A DNA stretch of 64,000 nucleotides from UBA7328 sp002471345 (lineage in GTDB: Bacteria; Bacteroidota; Bacteroidia; Chitinophagales; Saprospiraceae). The notes below the pieces were generated by a model, which was not told the origin of the DNA, made no database searches, and worked only from the letters and a program-made list of their open reading frames with translations. Position numbers and translations under genes: made by a program. How positions within the stretch are numbered: position 1 is the first letter of the stretch; every line of letters begins with the position of its first letter. Positions 18,276 to 27,655 of this stretch are shown piece after piece. Location: contig CAXGOB010000008.1 in NCBI GenBank assembly GCA_964011275.1, forward strand, positions 27,331-91,330. The letters run 5' to 3'.

Positions 18276-19289
18276 TCATTTAGCTTCTTCCTTGCCATCA
18301 CTATGCAAAGCAAATCTCCCTTTACTTCTAGAATGAACAACTTCAGTTTCTGCCCAAGGCCATCCACCGAATTGGGTTTTGCCGTAATCTTTCATTGCTT
18401 GCCTAATTTCTTCTTGTGTATTCATGACAAACGGACCGTGTTGCGCAACAGGTTCACCTATTGGTTTTCCTTCCAGAATCAAAAAATAAGCATCTTGATT
18501 ACCATTTTGAATTTCTATATCCTCACTTGAAGCAAGCTCTATCATATGATCAGAGGTTATGTTTTGATCTTCTATTTGAAAACTTTCTCCTTTATAAAAG
18601 AATAGAGAGCGGTTAGCTTCTGGGTTTGTTTTAGGCAACTTCCAATTTGCACCTGCTTCCATTTTTACGGTATAAACACCAACAGAATTATGTGGGTTTG
18701 CCGCCCATGAATTTGGAGTAGGGCCCAAGGCTTCAACATCATCTATTTTGCCAGCAATGATCTGTATTGACGTTTTTCTATTTGATGAATCTGAATGATT
18801 GATTACAGGTATATCTTCATTCCAAAGCATTTTGAAATGGGGGTCTACCATTTTGGACTGTTTGGGAAGGTTAAGCCAAATTTGAAAAATCTCCAATGGA
18901 TTTCCTTTTTTCTCTTCTATTAACGGGAACATCTCAGAATGTTGAATCCCTTTCCCAGCAGTCATCCATTGTACATCTCCTCCCATAAATCGACCCGCAG
19001 CACCAAGAGAATCAGAATGATCAACTACACCTTCCTTGTTTATAGTTATGGTTTCAAATCCTCTGTGGGGATGATATGGGAATCCTGGAATGGTGCGGCC
19101 ATGATACATTCTCCACCCATCTTTAACTGTGAAGTCTTGACCAATATTTCTCTGATTTAGCTCTTCTATATCCACACCCATCGAAGAATTTCCATTCGGA
19201 TACTCATCTCTATGGTAAGCACAAAATAAAAATGGATCCTGAGTCTTCCATGGGAAACCTAAAGGTTCTATGCTCAATATTTTATTCAT
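18276..19289 (-). CDS. Pirin family protein
   Basis: A 337-residue bicupin of the pirin family, cytoplasmic (no signal peptide). The pirin metal site is complete: His73 and His75 in YHPHRGFETI, His117 and Glu119 in GKGIQHSEMFP. The C-terminal cupin has the segment GPFVMNTQEEIRQAMKDY typical of the family. Some bacterial pirins have quercetinase activity and others act as redox or stress regulators; the sequence does not separate these. It is the last gene of a minus-strand group, 17 bp after doxX-like and after a Crp-type regulator, suggesting a stress- or redox-responsive unit. Confidence 0.94.
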   Translation of the reverse strand: MNKILSIEPLGFPWKTQDPFLFCAYHRDEYPNGNSSMGVDIEELNQRNIGQDFTVKDGWRMYHGRTIPGFPYHPHRGFETITINKEGVVDHSDSLGAAGRFMGGDVQWMTAGKGIQHSEMFPLIEEKKGNPLEIFQIWLNLPKQSKMVDPHFKMLWNEDIPVINHSDSSNRKTSIQIIAGKIDDVEALGPTPNSWAANPHNSVGVYTVKMEAGANWKLPKTNPEANRSLFFYKGESFQIEDQNITSDHMIELASSEDIEIQNGNQDAYFLILEGKPIGEPVAQHGPFVMNTQEEIRQAMKDYGKTQFGGWPWAETEVVHSRSKGRFALHSDGKEEAK

Positions 19290-19306
19290 AACTGTCTAAT
19301 TTTTTA

Positions 19307-19681
19307 TTATGGTTTTAATATTTGATTATACACTTCCTTGTTTTGTATCAATAGAAAAATATTCATAGTTACAGCAATGACAGCTCCTCCAATTCCAGTA
19401 ATATCTAAAAAGAGATGGAATAAAAAGGCATTGAGTATAACAGGAAAAATAACAATTAGAGCCAGTGATTGATATTTGTTTAGAAGTAATAAGAGTCCAG
19501 TTATAATTTCTACTATCGCTACAATGACCATGATATATCCACTTTTGATTAAGGCTCCCATAAATTCAGCTGCAGCTTCTGGTAGTGGAGGTAAAGGCAT
19601 AAATTGAAGAAATTTATTCAACCCAAAAATGACTAACATCAGACCCAATAGTATTCTGATGATTAATTTTGCTTTTTCCAT
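19307..19681 (-). CDS. DoxX family membrane protein
   Basis: A 124-residue inner-membrane protein with four predicted helices. The start (MEKAKLIIRILLGLMLVIFGLNKF) and IVEIITGLLLLLNKYQSLAL are typical DoxX/DoxD-like segments. The family is small and functionally diverse, with links to quinone-related redox and stress. It lies 17 bp upstream of the pirin gene and 83 bp downstream of a Crp-type regulator; DoxX and pirin genes commonly neighbour each other, so a shared role is likely but unproven. Confidence 0.88.
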   Translation of the reverse strand: MEKAKLIIRILLGLMLVIFGLNKFLQFMPLPPLPEAAAEFMGALIKSGYIMVIVAIVEIITGLLLLLNKYQSLALIVIFPVILNAFLFHLFLDITGIGGAVIAVTMNIFLLIQNKEVYNQILKP

Positions 19682-19764
19682 AAGTCCTAAATTTTGTTTG
19701 GCACAAAAGTCAGTACTTACATAAAGCTATGCATTCATGTAGATTAACAAATTGATGATTAAGT

Positions 19765-20304
19765 TTATTTTTTTCTGGCTTGTATACCCCTAATTGTACT
19801 TAAAGCTTGTGGAGTCACTCCTAAGTAAGATGCAATCATACGTTGTGGAACACGGTTTGGCAGGTCGGGATATGATATTAAAAATTGTTCATATCGTTCT
19901 CTTGCGGATGCACTCATTAACATTAATACCCTTCTTTGTAATACTGCTATTCTCCTTGACAATAAATGTGTATTTCTTTGTAATTGATCAGTGGTTAGGT
20001 TAGCAATTTTGAAACATCTCTTATCGAAAACAACAACTTCTGAATCCTCTAAACAGTCAATAAAAAGTTCTGCGGGTTGATGGAATTCTTGTGATTCGAT
20101 ATCTGCTATTAACCAACCTTTAGAAGCAAACATAAAAATATGCTCTTTTCCTTTTTCATCAATGGTGTAACTTCTGAGTAGTCCTTCTTTGACGAAAAAG
20201 GATACATCGGTATTTGCACCGGCACTTTGGAGAATTTTCCCCTTCTTGAAATGCACTGTTTTTGCATTTGAGTCCAGAGTTAGTATTTCTTTTAGAGTAT
20301 CCAT
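19765..20304 (-). CDS. Crp/Fnr-family transcription regulator
   Basis: A 179-residue regulator with an N-terminal cyclic-nucleotide-binding-type beta roll (about residues 15-115, including FFVKEGLLRSYTIDEKGKEH) and a short C-terminal helix-turn-helix (VPQRMIASYLGVTPQALSTIR, residues about 152-172). It lacks cysteine clusters, so an Fnr-type Fe-S sensor is unlikely. The architecture is that of the common Bacteroidota Crp-like one-component regulators. It immediately precedes the DoxX and pirin genes on the same strand and may control them; the 83-bp gap could hold a separate promoter. The ligand is unknown. Confidence 0.9.
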   Translation of the reverse strand: MDTLKEILTLDSNAKTVHFKKGKILQSAGANTDVSFFVKEGLLRSYTIDEKGKEHIFMFASKGWLIADIESQEFHQPAELFIDCLEDSEVVVFDKRCFKIANLTTDQLQRNTHLLSRRIAVLQRRVLMLMSASARERYEQFLISYPDLPNRVPQRMIASYLGVTPQALSTIRGIQARKK

Positions 20305-20458
20305 TAATCCTTAGTGCGATGTTAAGCTTTCGATTGTTTTTTAGAAATATTCATTGGCTTACTATTTTGATTAAACCATGGATGGCGACATTTTTTTTAA
20401 GATGTGATGTAACTTAATGATTTAAACAGAGTACAAATAACATATGTAACATTTACAT

Positions 20459-21658
20459 TCAATCTCTCACCTGTCCATTCCCATATATATACCACTTATT
20501 AGTCACTAATTGATCTAACCCTAATGGTCCTCTATGATGCAATTTATCAGTACTAATTGCCAGTTCTGCTCCAATACCAAGTTGCCCTCCATCTGTGAAT
20601 CTAGTAGAGGCATTGTGATAAACTGCGGCACTGTCTATCTGATCCATAAAGGACGATGCTGTTTTCATGCTTTCTGTCATAATTGTCACGGAGTGACCTC
20701 CGCTGTGAGTATTGATTTTGCCTATAGCAGAATGCATGTTTTCTGAGAGTCCAATGCAAATCTTCATTGCTAAAAACTCCTCACTCCAAATTTCTTCTTG
20801 ACCTATTACGGAGCAACCAGGAAGTGATAAAACTGCATTTTTATCTGCTAATACTTCTACATTATTTTCACAAAGTATATGATAGAGTTCTTTTAGTTTT
20901 TTATCGAGATCTATTATGGTTTTATTTATTAAGACTTTATCCAGAGCATTACATGCCGAGATTTTATCTGTTTTAGCATTTAAAATTATTGGAATAGTCT
21001 TTTGCCAATCTGCATCGTCATGGACATACAGGAAGTTATTACCTCTACCACTTATGAGCACCGCACATTTAGCATGTGATTTTACAAAATGAATGAGTCC
21101 ATCTCCTCCTCTAGGGACAATGAGATCAATAGGGCCTGGCGGATTTTTTAAATACTCTTGAGTTTCTGATCGACTGAGCTCCAATGAAGTTATCCAGTCT
21201 TCAGAAAGGTTATTTTCTTTAAGTGCTTTATGCCAACACTGTACTAGAATCCTATTGCTTTTTCTAGCTTCTTTACCACCCTTAAGTATGATTTTATTGT
21301 TGGATTTGAATGCGACTACGGCCGCTTCTACTGTCACATCAGGTCTAGATTCGTATATGATCATGATGGTTCCAAATGGAGCAGTTTTATTTACCACTTT
21401 CATTCCATTTTCATGGAAAAACTCTGATTTTACTGAACCAATTGGATCCTTTCGCTCTCTGATAGCTTTTATTGCTTCTATCATACCTTCCACTTTCTCA
21501 TCGTTCATGACTAGTCTGTCATACATGGCACGATCAGTGGAATCATAGGCGGCACAGTCTTGAGCATTTGCTTCTAGAAATGTTCCTCGATTTATATCCA
21601 ATAACTTTATCATTGAAGTAAGGACTAAATCTTTTTGTTCAGTAGTAAGTAGCTGCAT
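20459..21658 (-). CDS. proA: Glutamate-5-semialdehyde dehydrogenase (gamma-glutamyl phosphate reductase)
   Basis: Second step of proline synthesis: NADPH-dependent reduction of gamma-glutamyl phosphate to the semialdehyde. The 399-residue sequence shows the family landmarks MIIYESRPDVTVEAA, IILKGGKEARKSN, IDLIVPRGGDGLI and the catalytic cysteine in DKISACNALDK (Cys236), plus a C-terminal THSGGHSVTI and FTDGGQLGIGAE. Cytoplasmic, single gene. proB is not in the window, whereas proC lies 14 kb away, so the pathway genes are dispersed. A TAATTTTG element 45 bp upstream is a plausible promoter. Confidence 0.96.
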   Translation of the reverse strand: MQLLTTEQKDLVLTSMIKLLDINRGTFLEANAQDCAAYDSTDRAMYDRLVMNDEKVEGMIEAIKAIRERKDPIGSVKSEFFHENGMKVVNKTAPFGTIMIIYESRPDVTVEAAVVAFKSNNKIILKGGKEARKSNRILVQCWHKALKENNLSEDWITSLELSRSETQEYLKNPPGPIDLIVPRGGDGLIHFVKSHAKCAVLISGRGNNFLYVHDDADWQKTIPIILNAKTDKISACNALDKVLINKTIIDLDKKLKELYHILCENNVEVLADKNAVLSLPGCSVIGQEEIWSEEFLAMKICIGLSENMHSAIGKINTHSGGHSVTIMTESMKTASSFMDQIDSAAVYHNASTRFTDGGQLGIGAELAISTDKLHHRGPLGLDQLVTNKWYIYGNGQVRD

Positions 21659-21702
21659 GGCTTGTAATTAATCTGCTCTGGACATAATGTTAATTGGGTC
21701 TT

Positions 21703-21710
21703 CAAAATTA
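21703..21710 (-). promoter_or_regulatory. Putative -7 promoter element of proA
   Basis: The minus strand reads TAATTTTG, an exact TAnnTTTG match, 44 bp before the proA start. No TTG is found at the expected -33 spacing. Confidence 0.35.
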
Positions 21711-21815
21711 AAGCCTAAATAGTTCTGATGATTTCAAAATTCATGGAGAGTCAAAATTGTATAGATAATGACTACTTTAATGAAGTGAAATTGAAAAATG
21801 ACATAAACAAATAAA

Positions 21816-23486
21816 ATGTATCGAAATAAAACAAGAACCCTGAATATTCTCATTTATACATTAATCGGACTTTGCACTATTGCATGTAGTCCTACAGCTG
21901 AGGAATCTTCAAATTCAAAAGCAGAACCATTGGATAGTATCCTCATAAAAGGGGCATTTTTTCAAGGGGCAAATGGACTTTACTTTGATGAAGATGATCA
22001 ATTGCATGTTGCATCAGTTGTAGGTAGACTTATTGGAATCGTGGATACTGATAATGGAGAAATTATAGATACTCTTACCGGTGCAGATGGAGTGGAAGGT
22101 CCAGATGATTTGACATTCGGGCCAGATGGATCATTGTATTTTACTTCTATACTTACTGGAGAAGTTGGACGTATTACACAGGAAGGTATCAGCAGCCGAC
22201 AATTTCTTTCACCGGGTGCTAATCCTATTACTTTTTCTGATGATGGTAGACTCTTTGTGGCCTTAGACTTTCAAGGTGATGGTTTGTATGAATTAGATCC
22301 TGAACTTAGAGATCCTCCTCGATTGATTATCAAAGAATTAGGATGGCTCAACGGAATGGATTTTGGCCCAGATGGTTATTTATATGGGCCTATCTGGTCT
22401 AAAGGGCACATTGTGAAAATTAATGTAGACAAAGGTTCGCTAGAAGTTATAGTAGATGATTTGAAAACTCCTGCAGCGGTTAAATTTGATTCAAAAGGTA
22501 CTTTGCACACTATCGATCATAAGACAGGAGAAATCTACCGAATCAATGTAGAGACAGGAGAAAAGCTAAAAATTGCATCTGGACCAGAATATGTAGGAGC
22601 AGATAATTTGGCTTTTAATTCTAAAAACGAATTATTCGTCAGCCATGCTCAAGACGGAAGTCTTTACCAAGTGAATAAGGATGGAAGTAAAAGAGTAATT
22701 ATTTCTCCTTCTATTTGTAATGCTGCCGACATAGAAGTAGTAGGTAATCGAATCCTAGTACCAGATATATTATCAATGAAATCATTGAATGAACAAGGCG
22801 AAATATCGCATACATGGCACCATATGATAGGCTCGCAGGGTGTGATAGGACCATTTACCATTGATGCAGAAGGAGATAAATTGGCACTTACTTCTTGGTT
22901 TAGTAATGAAGTACAGGTATGGAATGTGACAACCAATGAAGCCGAAGTCACTTATCATGATCTGACGGTTCCTATAAATGCGATTTTGCACAATGGTTCA
23001 TTGATTATTGCAGAATTAGGTGTTTCTCCTGGAGCTGCAATGGTAACTAGGAGATTAGGTGATAATATAGAAATCCTACTCGATGCAAGTGGTGGGTTAA
23101 TTGTCCCATCGGGACTGGCCTGTGACGATGAGAATTGCTATGTCGCTGATTATTATCAAGGGAAGATTCTACAGTTTATTAAGAAAGGCAACAAGCTGGA
23201 TGTAGCAGAAGTGATTTTGGATTCATTGCAATTGCCCGAAGGCCTACAAATTGGTCCTAAAGGGAAACTCTTAATAGTAGAAACTGGATTAAATCGGGTA
23301 CTCGCATATGATTTGAAATCGAAATCTAGTACAGTTTTAGTTGATCATGTTCCTTTAGGATTGACAGCCCCACAGGGTATGCCACCTACATGGAAGCTAT
23401 CAGATGTTTCTTTTGATGAGAATGGGACATTGTTTGTCCCAAGTGATGTGGATAATGTGATTTATAAATATCTCGGAAAATTATGA
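21816..23486 (+). CDS. NHL/SMP-30-like beta-propeller lipoprotein
   Basis: A 556-residue lipoprotein: the lipobox is CTIACSPTAEE (Cys24). The rest is a repeated beta-propeller with recurring units of the type FGPDGYLYGP, FDSKGTLHTI, FNSKNELFVS and GPDGSLYFT, resembling NHL, SMP-30/gluconolactonase or Vgb-type propellers. Two propellers (about residues 40-310 and 310-556) seem likely from length. No catalytic metal set could be assigned with confidence, so a binding or lactonase role is open. It is divergent from proA and followed by 218 bp of non-coding DNA, so it stands alone. Confidence 0.85.
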   Translation: MYRNKTRTLNILIYTLIGLCTIACSPTAEESSNSKAEPLDSILIKGAFFQGANGLYFDEDDQLHVASVVGRLIGIVDTDNGEIIDTLTGADGVEGPDDLTFGPDGSLYFTSILTGEVGRITQEGISSRQFLSPGANPITFSDDGRLFVALDFQGDGLYELDPELRDPPRLIIKELGWLNGMDFGPDGYLYGPIWSKGHIVKINVDKGSLEVIVDDLKTPAAVKFDSKGTLHTIDHKTGEIYRINVETGEKLKIASGPEYVGADNLAFNSKNELFVSHAQDGSLYQVNKDGSKRVIISPSICNAADIEVVGNRILVPDILSMKSLNEQGEISHTWHHMIGSQGVIGPFTIDAEGDKLALTSWFSNEVQVWNVTTNEAEVTYHDLTVPINAILHNGSLIIAELGVSPGAAMVTRRLGDNIEILLDASGGLIVPSGLACDDENCYVADYYQGKILQFIKKGNKLDVAEVILDSLQLPEGLQIGPKGKLLIVETGLNRVLAYDLKSKSSTVLVDHVPLGLTAPQGMPPTWKLSDVSFDENGTLFVPSDVDNVIYKYLGKL

Positions 23487-23704
23487 CTTTAGATTATACG
23501 TAGAAGATGTTGAGTTTCTAGGTTTCGTTAACTGAAAGCATGAATTAACACTTCCTCTTTGGAAAAGGAAGGAAAAATTGGTTTGATATTTCTAATTTAT
23601 CCTTCTTCCTAACACACCTTCTTCCACTTTTCTCGTTTATAATATTTGAGATGCTTTAAAGTCATCATTTTTGTGACCGTACAGTGAAAAACTAGATAGT
23701 GTAG

Positions 23705-25729
23705 ATGCAATTTCTCTTTCCTTCTTTTCTTTGGGCATTATTGGCATTAGCCATTCCAATTATCATTCATCTTTTTCATTTTAGAAGATTTAAAAAGGTC
23801 TATTTCACTAATGTGAAATTCCTCAAAGAACTTAAAGAAGAAACCAGTAATCGTAACCGGATTAAAAACCTTTTGGTGCTTTTGAGCAGATTATTAGCGC
23901 TTGGGTTTCTAGTATTTGCCTTTGCTCAGCCTATTCTTTTTGAAGGAGAAGAAGTGAAAGCCGGAAGAAAAGCTGTCAGCGTTTTTGTTGACAATTCATT
24001 TTCTATGAATGCTACACAAAATAATGCTGCTTTACTTACTATAGCAAAGGAGAGAGCAAGGCAAATTATTCAAGCTTATGGAGAGTCTGATGAATATCAG
24101 ATCCTTACCAATGAACTGAATGGTAGACAACTCAATTTTTTTGATAAATCTACAGCTCTGAGTCACATAGATGAGATCAATTCAAGCCCTTCTGTTAGTG
24201 ATTTGGCATTAGTCAGAAATGTGCAAAAAAGAACACTTTCACAAAAAAATAGCCAAAAAATTGCCTATTTGATTTCTGATTTTCAGGAATCTATTTCCAC
24301 TTTTGAGCAGCCTGTGGATTCTACAGTGGAATATAATTTATTACAGTTAAGGCCGGTTATAGAGCGCAATATAAGTATCGACGATGTGGTCTTTGATGCA
24401 GTGGTGCCAGTGCTTAATGAAAGCAATGCCCTTAATATTACTCTAACCAATCACAGTCAAGAATCAGCAGATAATGTTCAGTTAAGTTTACTTTATGAAG
24501 ATCAAACTAGGCCTCTTGGTACGGTTTCTATACCTCCTTTAACGACTATTACTGATACTGCTGCCATGACAATCAATAATACAGGATGGCATGATGCTGA
24601 AGTAAGAATAGAGGACTATCCAGTTACTTTTGATGATACATATCATATAGCATTCCAACTCAAGCAACAAATAAACATATTAAGTATTTATGAGTCGCAA
24701 TCAAATACTTATTTGGGGGCAGCATATAAATCGTTGGGATATTTTAATAGAACTTCAGCTCAAAAAGACAGAGTAAAATATGAGATTATACCCACTCAGG
24801 ATTTAATCATATTGGAAGATTTGTCTAATTTGAGTAGTGGCCTTATTGCAGTTTTGGAAGACTTTGTCTCTAGTGGAGGTAATTTATTAATCTTTCCAAG
24901 TGCTAATATTAATAATGAAGTCTATAGTGATTTTTTAGGTAGACTACGAGCCAATAACTTTGGAAATATTCAAAAACAGACTAGAGAAGTAGGACGGATA
25001 AATAGTGATGCCTTTATATTTTCAAATGTTTTTAGAAGAATAAGTAGAAATATCAAACTTCCTGCAACGTCGTCTAATTATGTGGTCAATGTATCACAAT
25101 CAAGAGCTATGGAGAGAATTCTGGATTACCGAGATGGTAGTTCTTATTTAGCTAAATATGAATTAGAAGCTGGATCAGTATATGTATGCAGTGCTCCTCT
25201 TTCTTCAGAATTCAATGACCTTTCGGCCAACGCAGAAATTTTTATCCCATTACTCTACAAAGCAGCCATTTCATCTGGTAATCAATCAGAAATTGCTTAT
25301 ACCATAGGAGAGGATAACATCATCACTTCACAAAATTTGGACATAAGTGAAAAGACCAAATACCTGATCACCGGAGGTGACACAGAGTTTATACCAGGAC
25401 TCATAAGACAAAAGAATGATTATCTCATTGATATCACGGACCAAATTAATACTGCTGGAATCTATAATTTGACTAAAAATGGAAATGCCGAAAGTAGCCT
25501 TGCATTTAATTATGATAGAAGAGAATCTAATCTTTCTTTAGTGAATTTAGAGGAGATTAGAAATGAGATAGGAGTTGATGTAAATATTATTGAAGAGACT
25601 ATACAAGCAGGACTTACAGATTTTATTAGTCAAAAAGATCACGGTTTTCGGCTTTGGAAGTATTGTATTATGCTGGCTTTGTTATTTTTGGCCATTGAAA
25701 CCATACTACTGAGATTCTGGAAAATATAA
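23705..25729 (+). CDS. BatA-type double-transmembrane vWA-like protein
   Basis: A 674-residue inner-membrane protein. It begins with the N-terminal double-transmembrane domain typical of Bacteroidota BatA-like proteins (FLFPSFLWALLALAIPIIIH, then a basic RRFKKVYFTNVKFLKEL, then a second helix near residues 57-78). A vWA-like domain with DxSxS (VDNSFSMN, Asp96) follows, then a long extracytoplasmic region with a Rossmann-like segment (INILSIYESQSNTYLG) and a C-terminal helix near residue 655. It is the first of a plus-strand set with the dihydroorotase-like, DUF4199 and GT2 genes, an order I recall as recurrent in this phylum. The function is unknown. Confidence 0.88.
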   Translation: MQFLFPSFLWALLALAIPIIIHLFHFRRFKKVYFTNVKFLKELKEETSNRNRIKNLLVLLSRLLALGFLVFAFAQPILFEGEEVKAGRKAVSVFVDNSFSMNATQNNAALLTIAKERARQIIQAYGESDEYQILTNELNGRQLNFFDKSTALSHIDEINSSPSVSDLALVRNVQKRTLSQKNSQKIAYLISDFQESISTFEQPVDSTVEYNLLQLRPVIERNISIDDVVFDAVVPVLNESNALNITLTNHSQESADNVQLSLLYEDQTRPLGTVSIPPLTTITDTAAMTINNTGWHDAEVRIEDYPVTFDDTYHIAFQLKQQINILSIYESQSNTYLGAAYKSLGYFNRTSAQKDRVKYEIIPTQDLIILEDLSNLSSGLIAVLEDFVSSGGNLLIFPSANINNEVYSDFLGRLRANNFGNIQKQTREVGRINSDAFIFSNVFRRISRNIKLPATSSNYVVNVSQSRAMERILDYRDGSSYLAKYELEAGSVYVCSAPLSSEFNDLSANAEIFIPLLYKAAISSGNQSEIAYTIGEDNIITSQNLDISEKTKYLITGGDTEFIPGLIRQKNDYLIDITDQINTAGIYNLTKNGNAESSLAFNYDRRESNLSLVNLEEIRNEIGVDVNIIEETIQAGLTDFISQKDHGFRLWKYCIMLALLFLAIETILLRFWKI

Positions 25730-25741
25730 TACAGAGCCGAA

Positions 25742-26973
25742 ATGGACGAAAAGTTCTACTCAAACAAGCCAAAATAATTGACTTTAAATCTCCATTCCAC
25801 CTTCAAAAAGTAGATGTCTTAATAGAAAACAGTAGAATTAAGAAAATTGCATCTGTAATTGACTCAAAGGTTGACCAAATTATAGAAAGTGAAAATCTAC
25901 ATATTTCTCCTGGATGGATTGATATAGGTGCAATGTGCTGGGATCCAGGTCATGAATACAGAGAAGATAAAGATTCTTTGAAGGCTGCTGCTGCTAATGG
26001 AGGTTTTACTAAAGTGTTTGTATGGTCTAATACTGACCCAATTATTGATAACAAAGCACAATACCAATATTACACTAATGATAATGGTCCAGGTAATGTA
26101 GGATTGTATCCCATATGCAGCATCACAAAAAAGACAGAGGGAAAAGAACTAGCAGAACTTATTGACTTGCATCAATCAGGAGCACTTCTATTCTCTGACG
26201 GATTGACCTTTAACGGGCCTATCAAAGAACTGAGGAAGGCGATGGAGTATTCCAAATCTATGAAAGCTAAAGTGCTTTATGCGCCAAGTCCTTTTGATAT
26301 CAATCCAGAAGGCCAGATACATGAAAGTGACATTTCTATATCCTTAGGTTTGCCTGGATTACCAGGAGTAAGTGAGACAATGTCTATTCAAAAGGCGATA
26401 TCCATAGCAGAATATGCAGAGACTGATTTTGTATTACATAATATCAGTACAAAATATGCTTTAGATATTGTGAAATCATCAGCTGTATTCGCTTTGGGAG
26501 TCTCTTATTTTAATTTATGTAAAGATGTTCGCTCTTGTTCAGATTTTGATGCCAATCATAAAGTTATTCCACCTCTGAGGGATGAGGATGATAAAAAGGA
26601 ATTAGTTAAAGCAGTAAAAAGTAACCAAATCACATATATTTCTTCAAATCATTATCCTTTAGAAAATGATGTAAAAGACATGGAATTTGGGTTAGCATCT
26701 TTTGGAGCTAGTGGAATTGAAACCGTGTTTTCAGCTCTTATAATGGATACGGATATAGAATTAGAATCAATAATAAGTAAATTGACATATGGCCCAGCTT
26801 CCGTGGGAGGAGTATCTGTAGAGAGCATAAAAGAAGATGCAGCGGTAAACCTCACAATTTTTGATCCTAAGGCTAAATGGATTTATAATGACAAGACTTG
26901 CCAATCAAAATGTAGGAATAGCCCTTTTTATGGCAAGGAGTTGACAGGAAAAATTCTAGGGGTAGTAATTTGA
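25742..26973 (+). CDS. pyrC: Dihydroorotase-like amidohydrolase with a broken or non-canonical start
   Basis: Homologue of dihydroorotase, third step of pyrimidine synthesis. The open frame with a standard start begins only at ATG 25933 (346 residues), but the same frame upstream encodes the conserved N-terminal beta region (VLLKQAKIIDFKSPFH, then DVLIENSRIKKIA, then ISPGWIDIGAMCWDPG) and runs back to a stop at 25696 with no ATG, GTG or TTG. An ATG at 25742, 12 bp after the preceding stop, would enter this frame if the A4 run at 25749-25752 had one more A. The metal-binding HxH after GWID is absent (GWIDIGA), as I recall for many Bacteroidota paralogues, so it may be a non-catalytic dihydroorotase. 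Confidence 0.8.
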
Positions 26974-27060
26974 TAATTTCTTAGACAAAGATTAGTCGAT
27001 TAAATTATTCTAACATATTTGAGTTTCCTAAATTCGTAATTCACTAAAAATCTTTTAGAT

Positions 27061-27585
27061 ATGCTAAATCATCCTGCATTAAAATGGGGACTCATATATG
27101 GGTTGTTTTTTGTAGTAACCAATACTATCTATCAGTTTGTTGCACCTAAAATGATATTTACAGGTACACTGACTACCATACTTTCATTTGCTGTGCCAAT
27201 ATTTTGTATGGTCATGGCAGGGCGAGAAATTAAAGCTTATCAAGAAGGATTTTTAAGTTTTGGAGAAGCACTGAAGAATACTTTTCTAGTTTGGGCTATA
27301 GGTTCTCTTCTCTCACTTTTACATCAATATTTTCAAGTGAACTTTCTTGATCCTAGTCTGATAGAAGTACAGAAGGAAGTAGTTGCAGAGACTGGTCAAT
27401 GGATGGCTGATATGTTTGGAATGAATGAAGAAATGGCTGATGAAATGAATGAGCAGTTGGAAGCAGCAGCAGATGAACTAGAACATCAGACATTTGGCCA
27501 GGCTATATTAGGATGGCTCGGAGGATGTATTTTAGGATTGATAATAAGTCTTATTGTCAGTGCTATAATAAAAAAGAGTTATTAG
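27061..27585 (+). CDS. DUF4199 membrane protein
   Basis: A 174-residue inner-membrane protein with about four helices: residues 8-28, 36-54, 74-94 and 148-170. The middle holds an acidic, methionine-rich soluble segment (FGMNEEMADEMNEQLEAAADELEH). The pattern of helices followed by VMAGREIKAYQEGFLSFGEAL is that of DUF4199. Function unknown. It sits between the dihydroorotase-like and GT2 genes, an arrangement I recall from many Bacteroidota, so a shared envelope-related role is possible. A terminator-like hairpin follows the stop by 32 bp. Confidence 0.88.
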   Translation: MLNHPALKWGLIYGLFFVVTNTIYQFVAPKMIFTGTLTTILSFAVPIFCMVMAGREIKAYQEGFLSFGEALKNTFLVWAIGSLLSLLHQYFQVNFLDPSLIEVQKEVVAETGQWMADMFGMNEEMADEMNEQLEAAADELEHQTFGQAILGWLGGCILGLIISLIVSAIIKKSY

Positions 27586-27617
27586 ATTAACTTTTTTCAT
27601 AATATATAAATACCTTT

Positions 27618-27651
27618 GTCTGAGGCATTAAAGTTGCTTCAGACATTTTTT
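27618..27651 (+). terminator. Terminator or attenuator between DUF4199 and GT2 genes
   Basis: Perfect 10-bp stem GTCTGAGGCA / TGCTTCAGAC with a 7-base loop, then A and six Ts. It ends four bases before the GT2 start codon at 27656, so it could both end the upstream transcript and shape the start of the downstream one. Confidence 0.75.
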
Positions 27652-27655
27652 GTTT

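Noticed and set aside
18303..18530. Plus-strand frame of 75 codons opposite the pirin gene
   Set aside because: It is antisense to a well-supported gene and shows no conserved motif.
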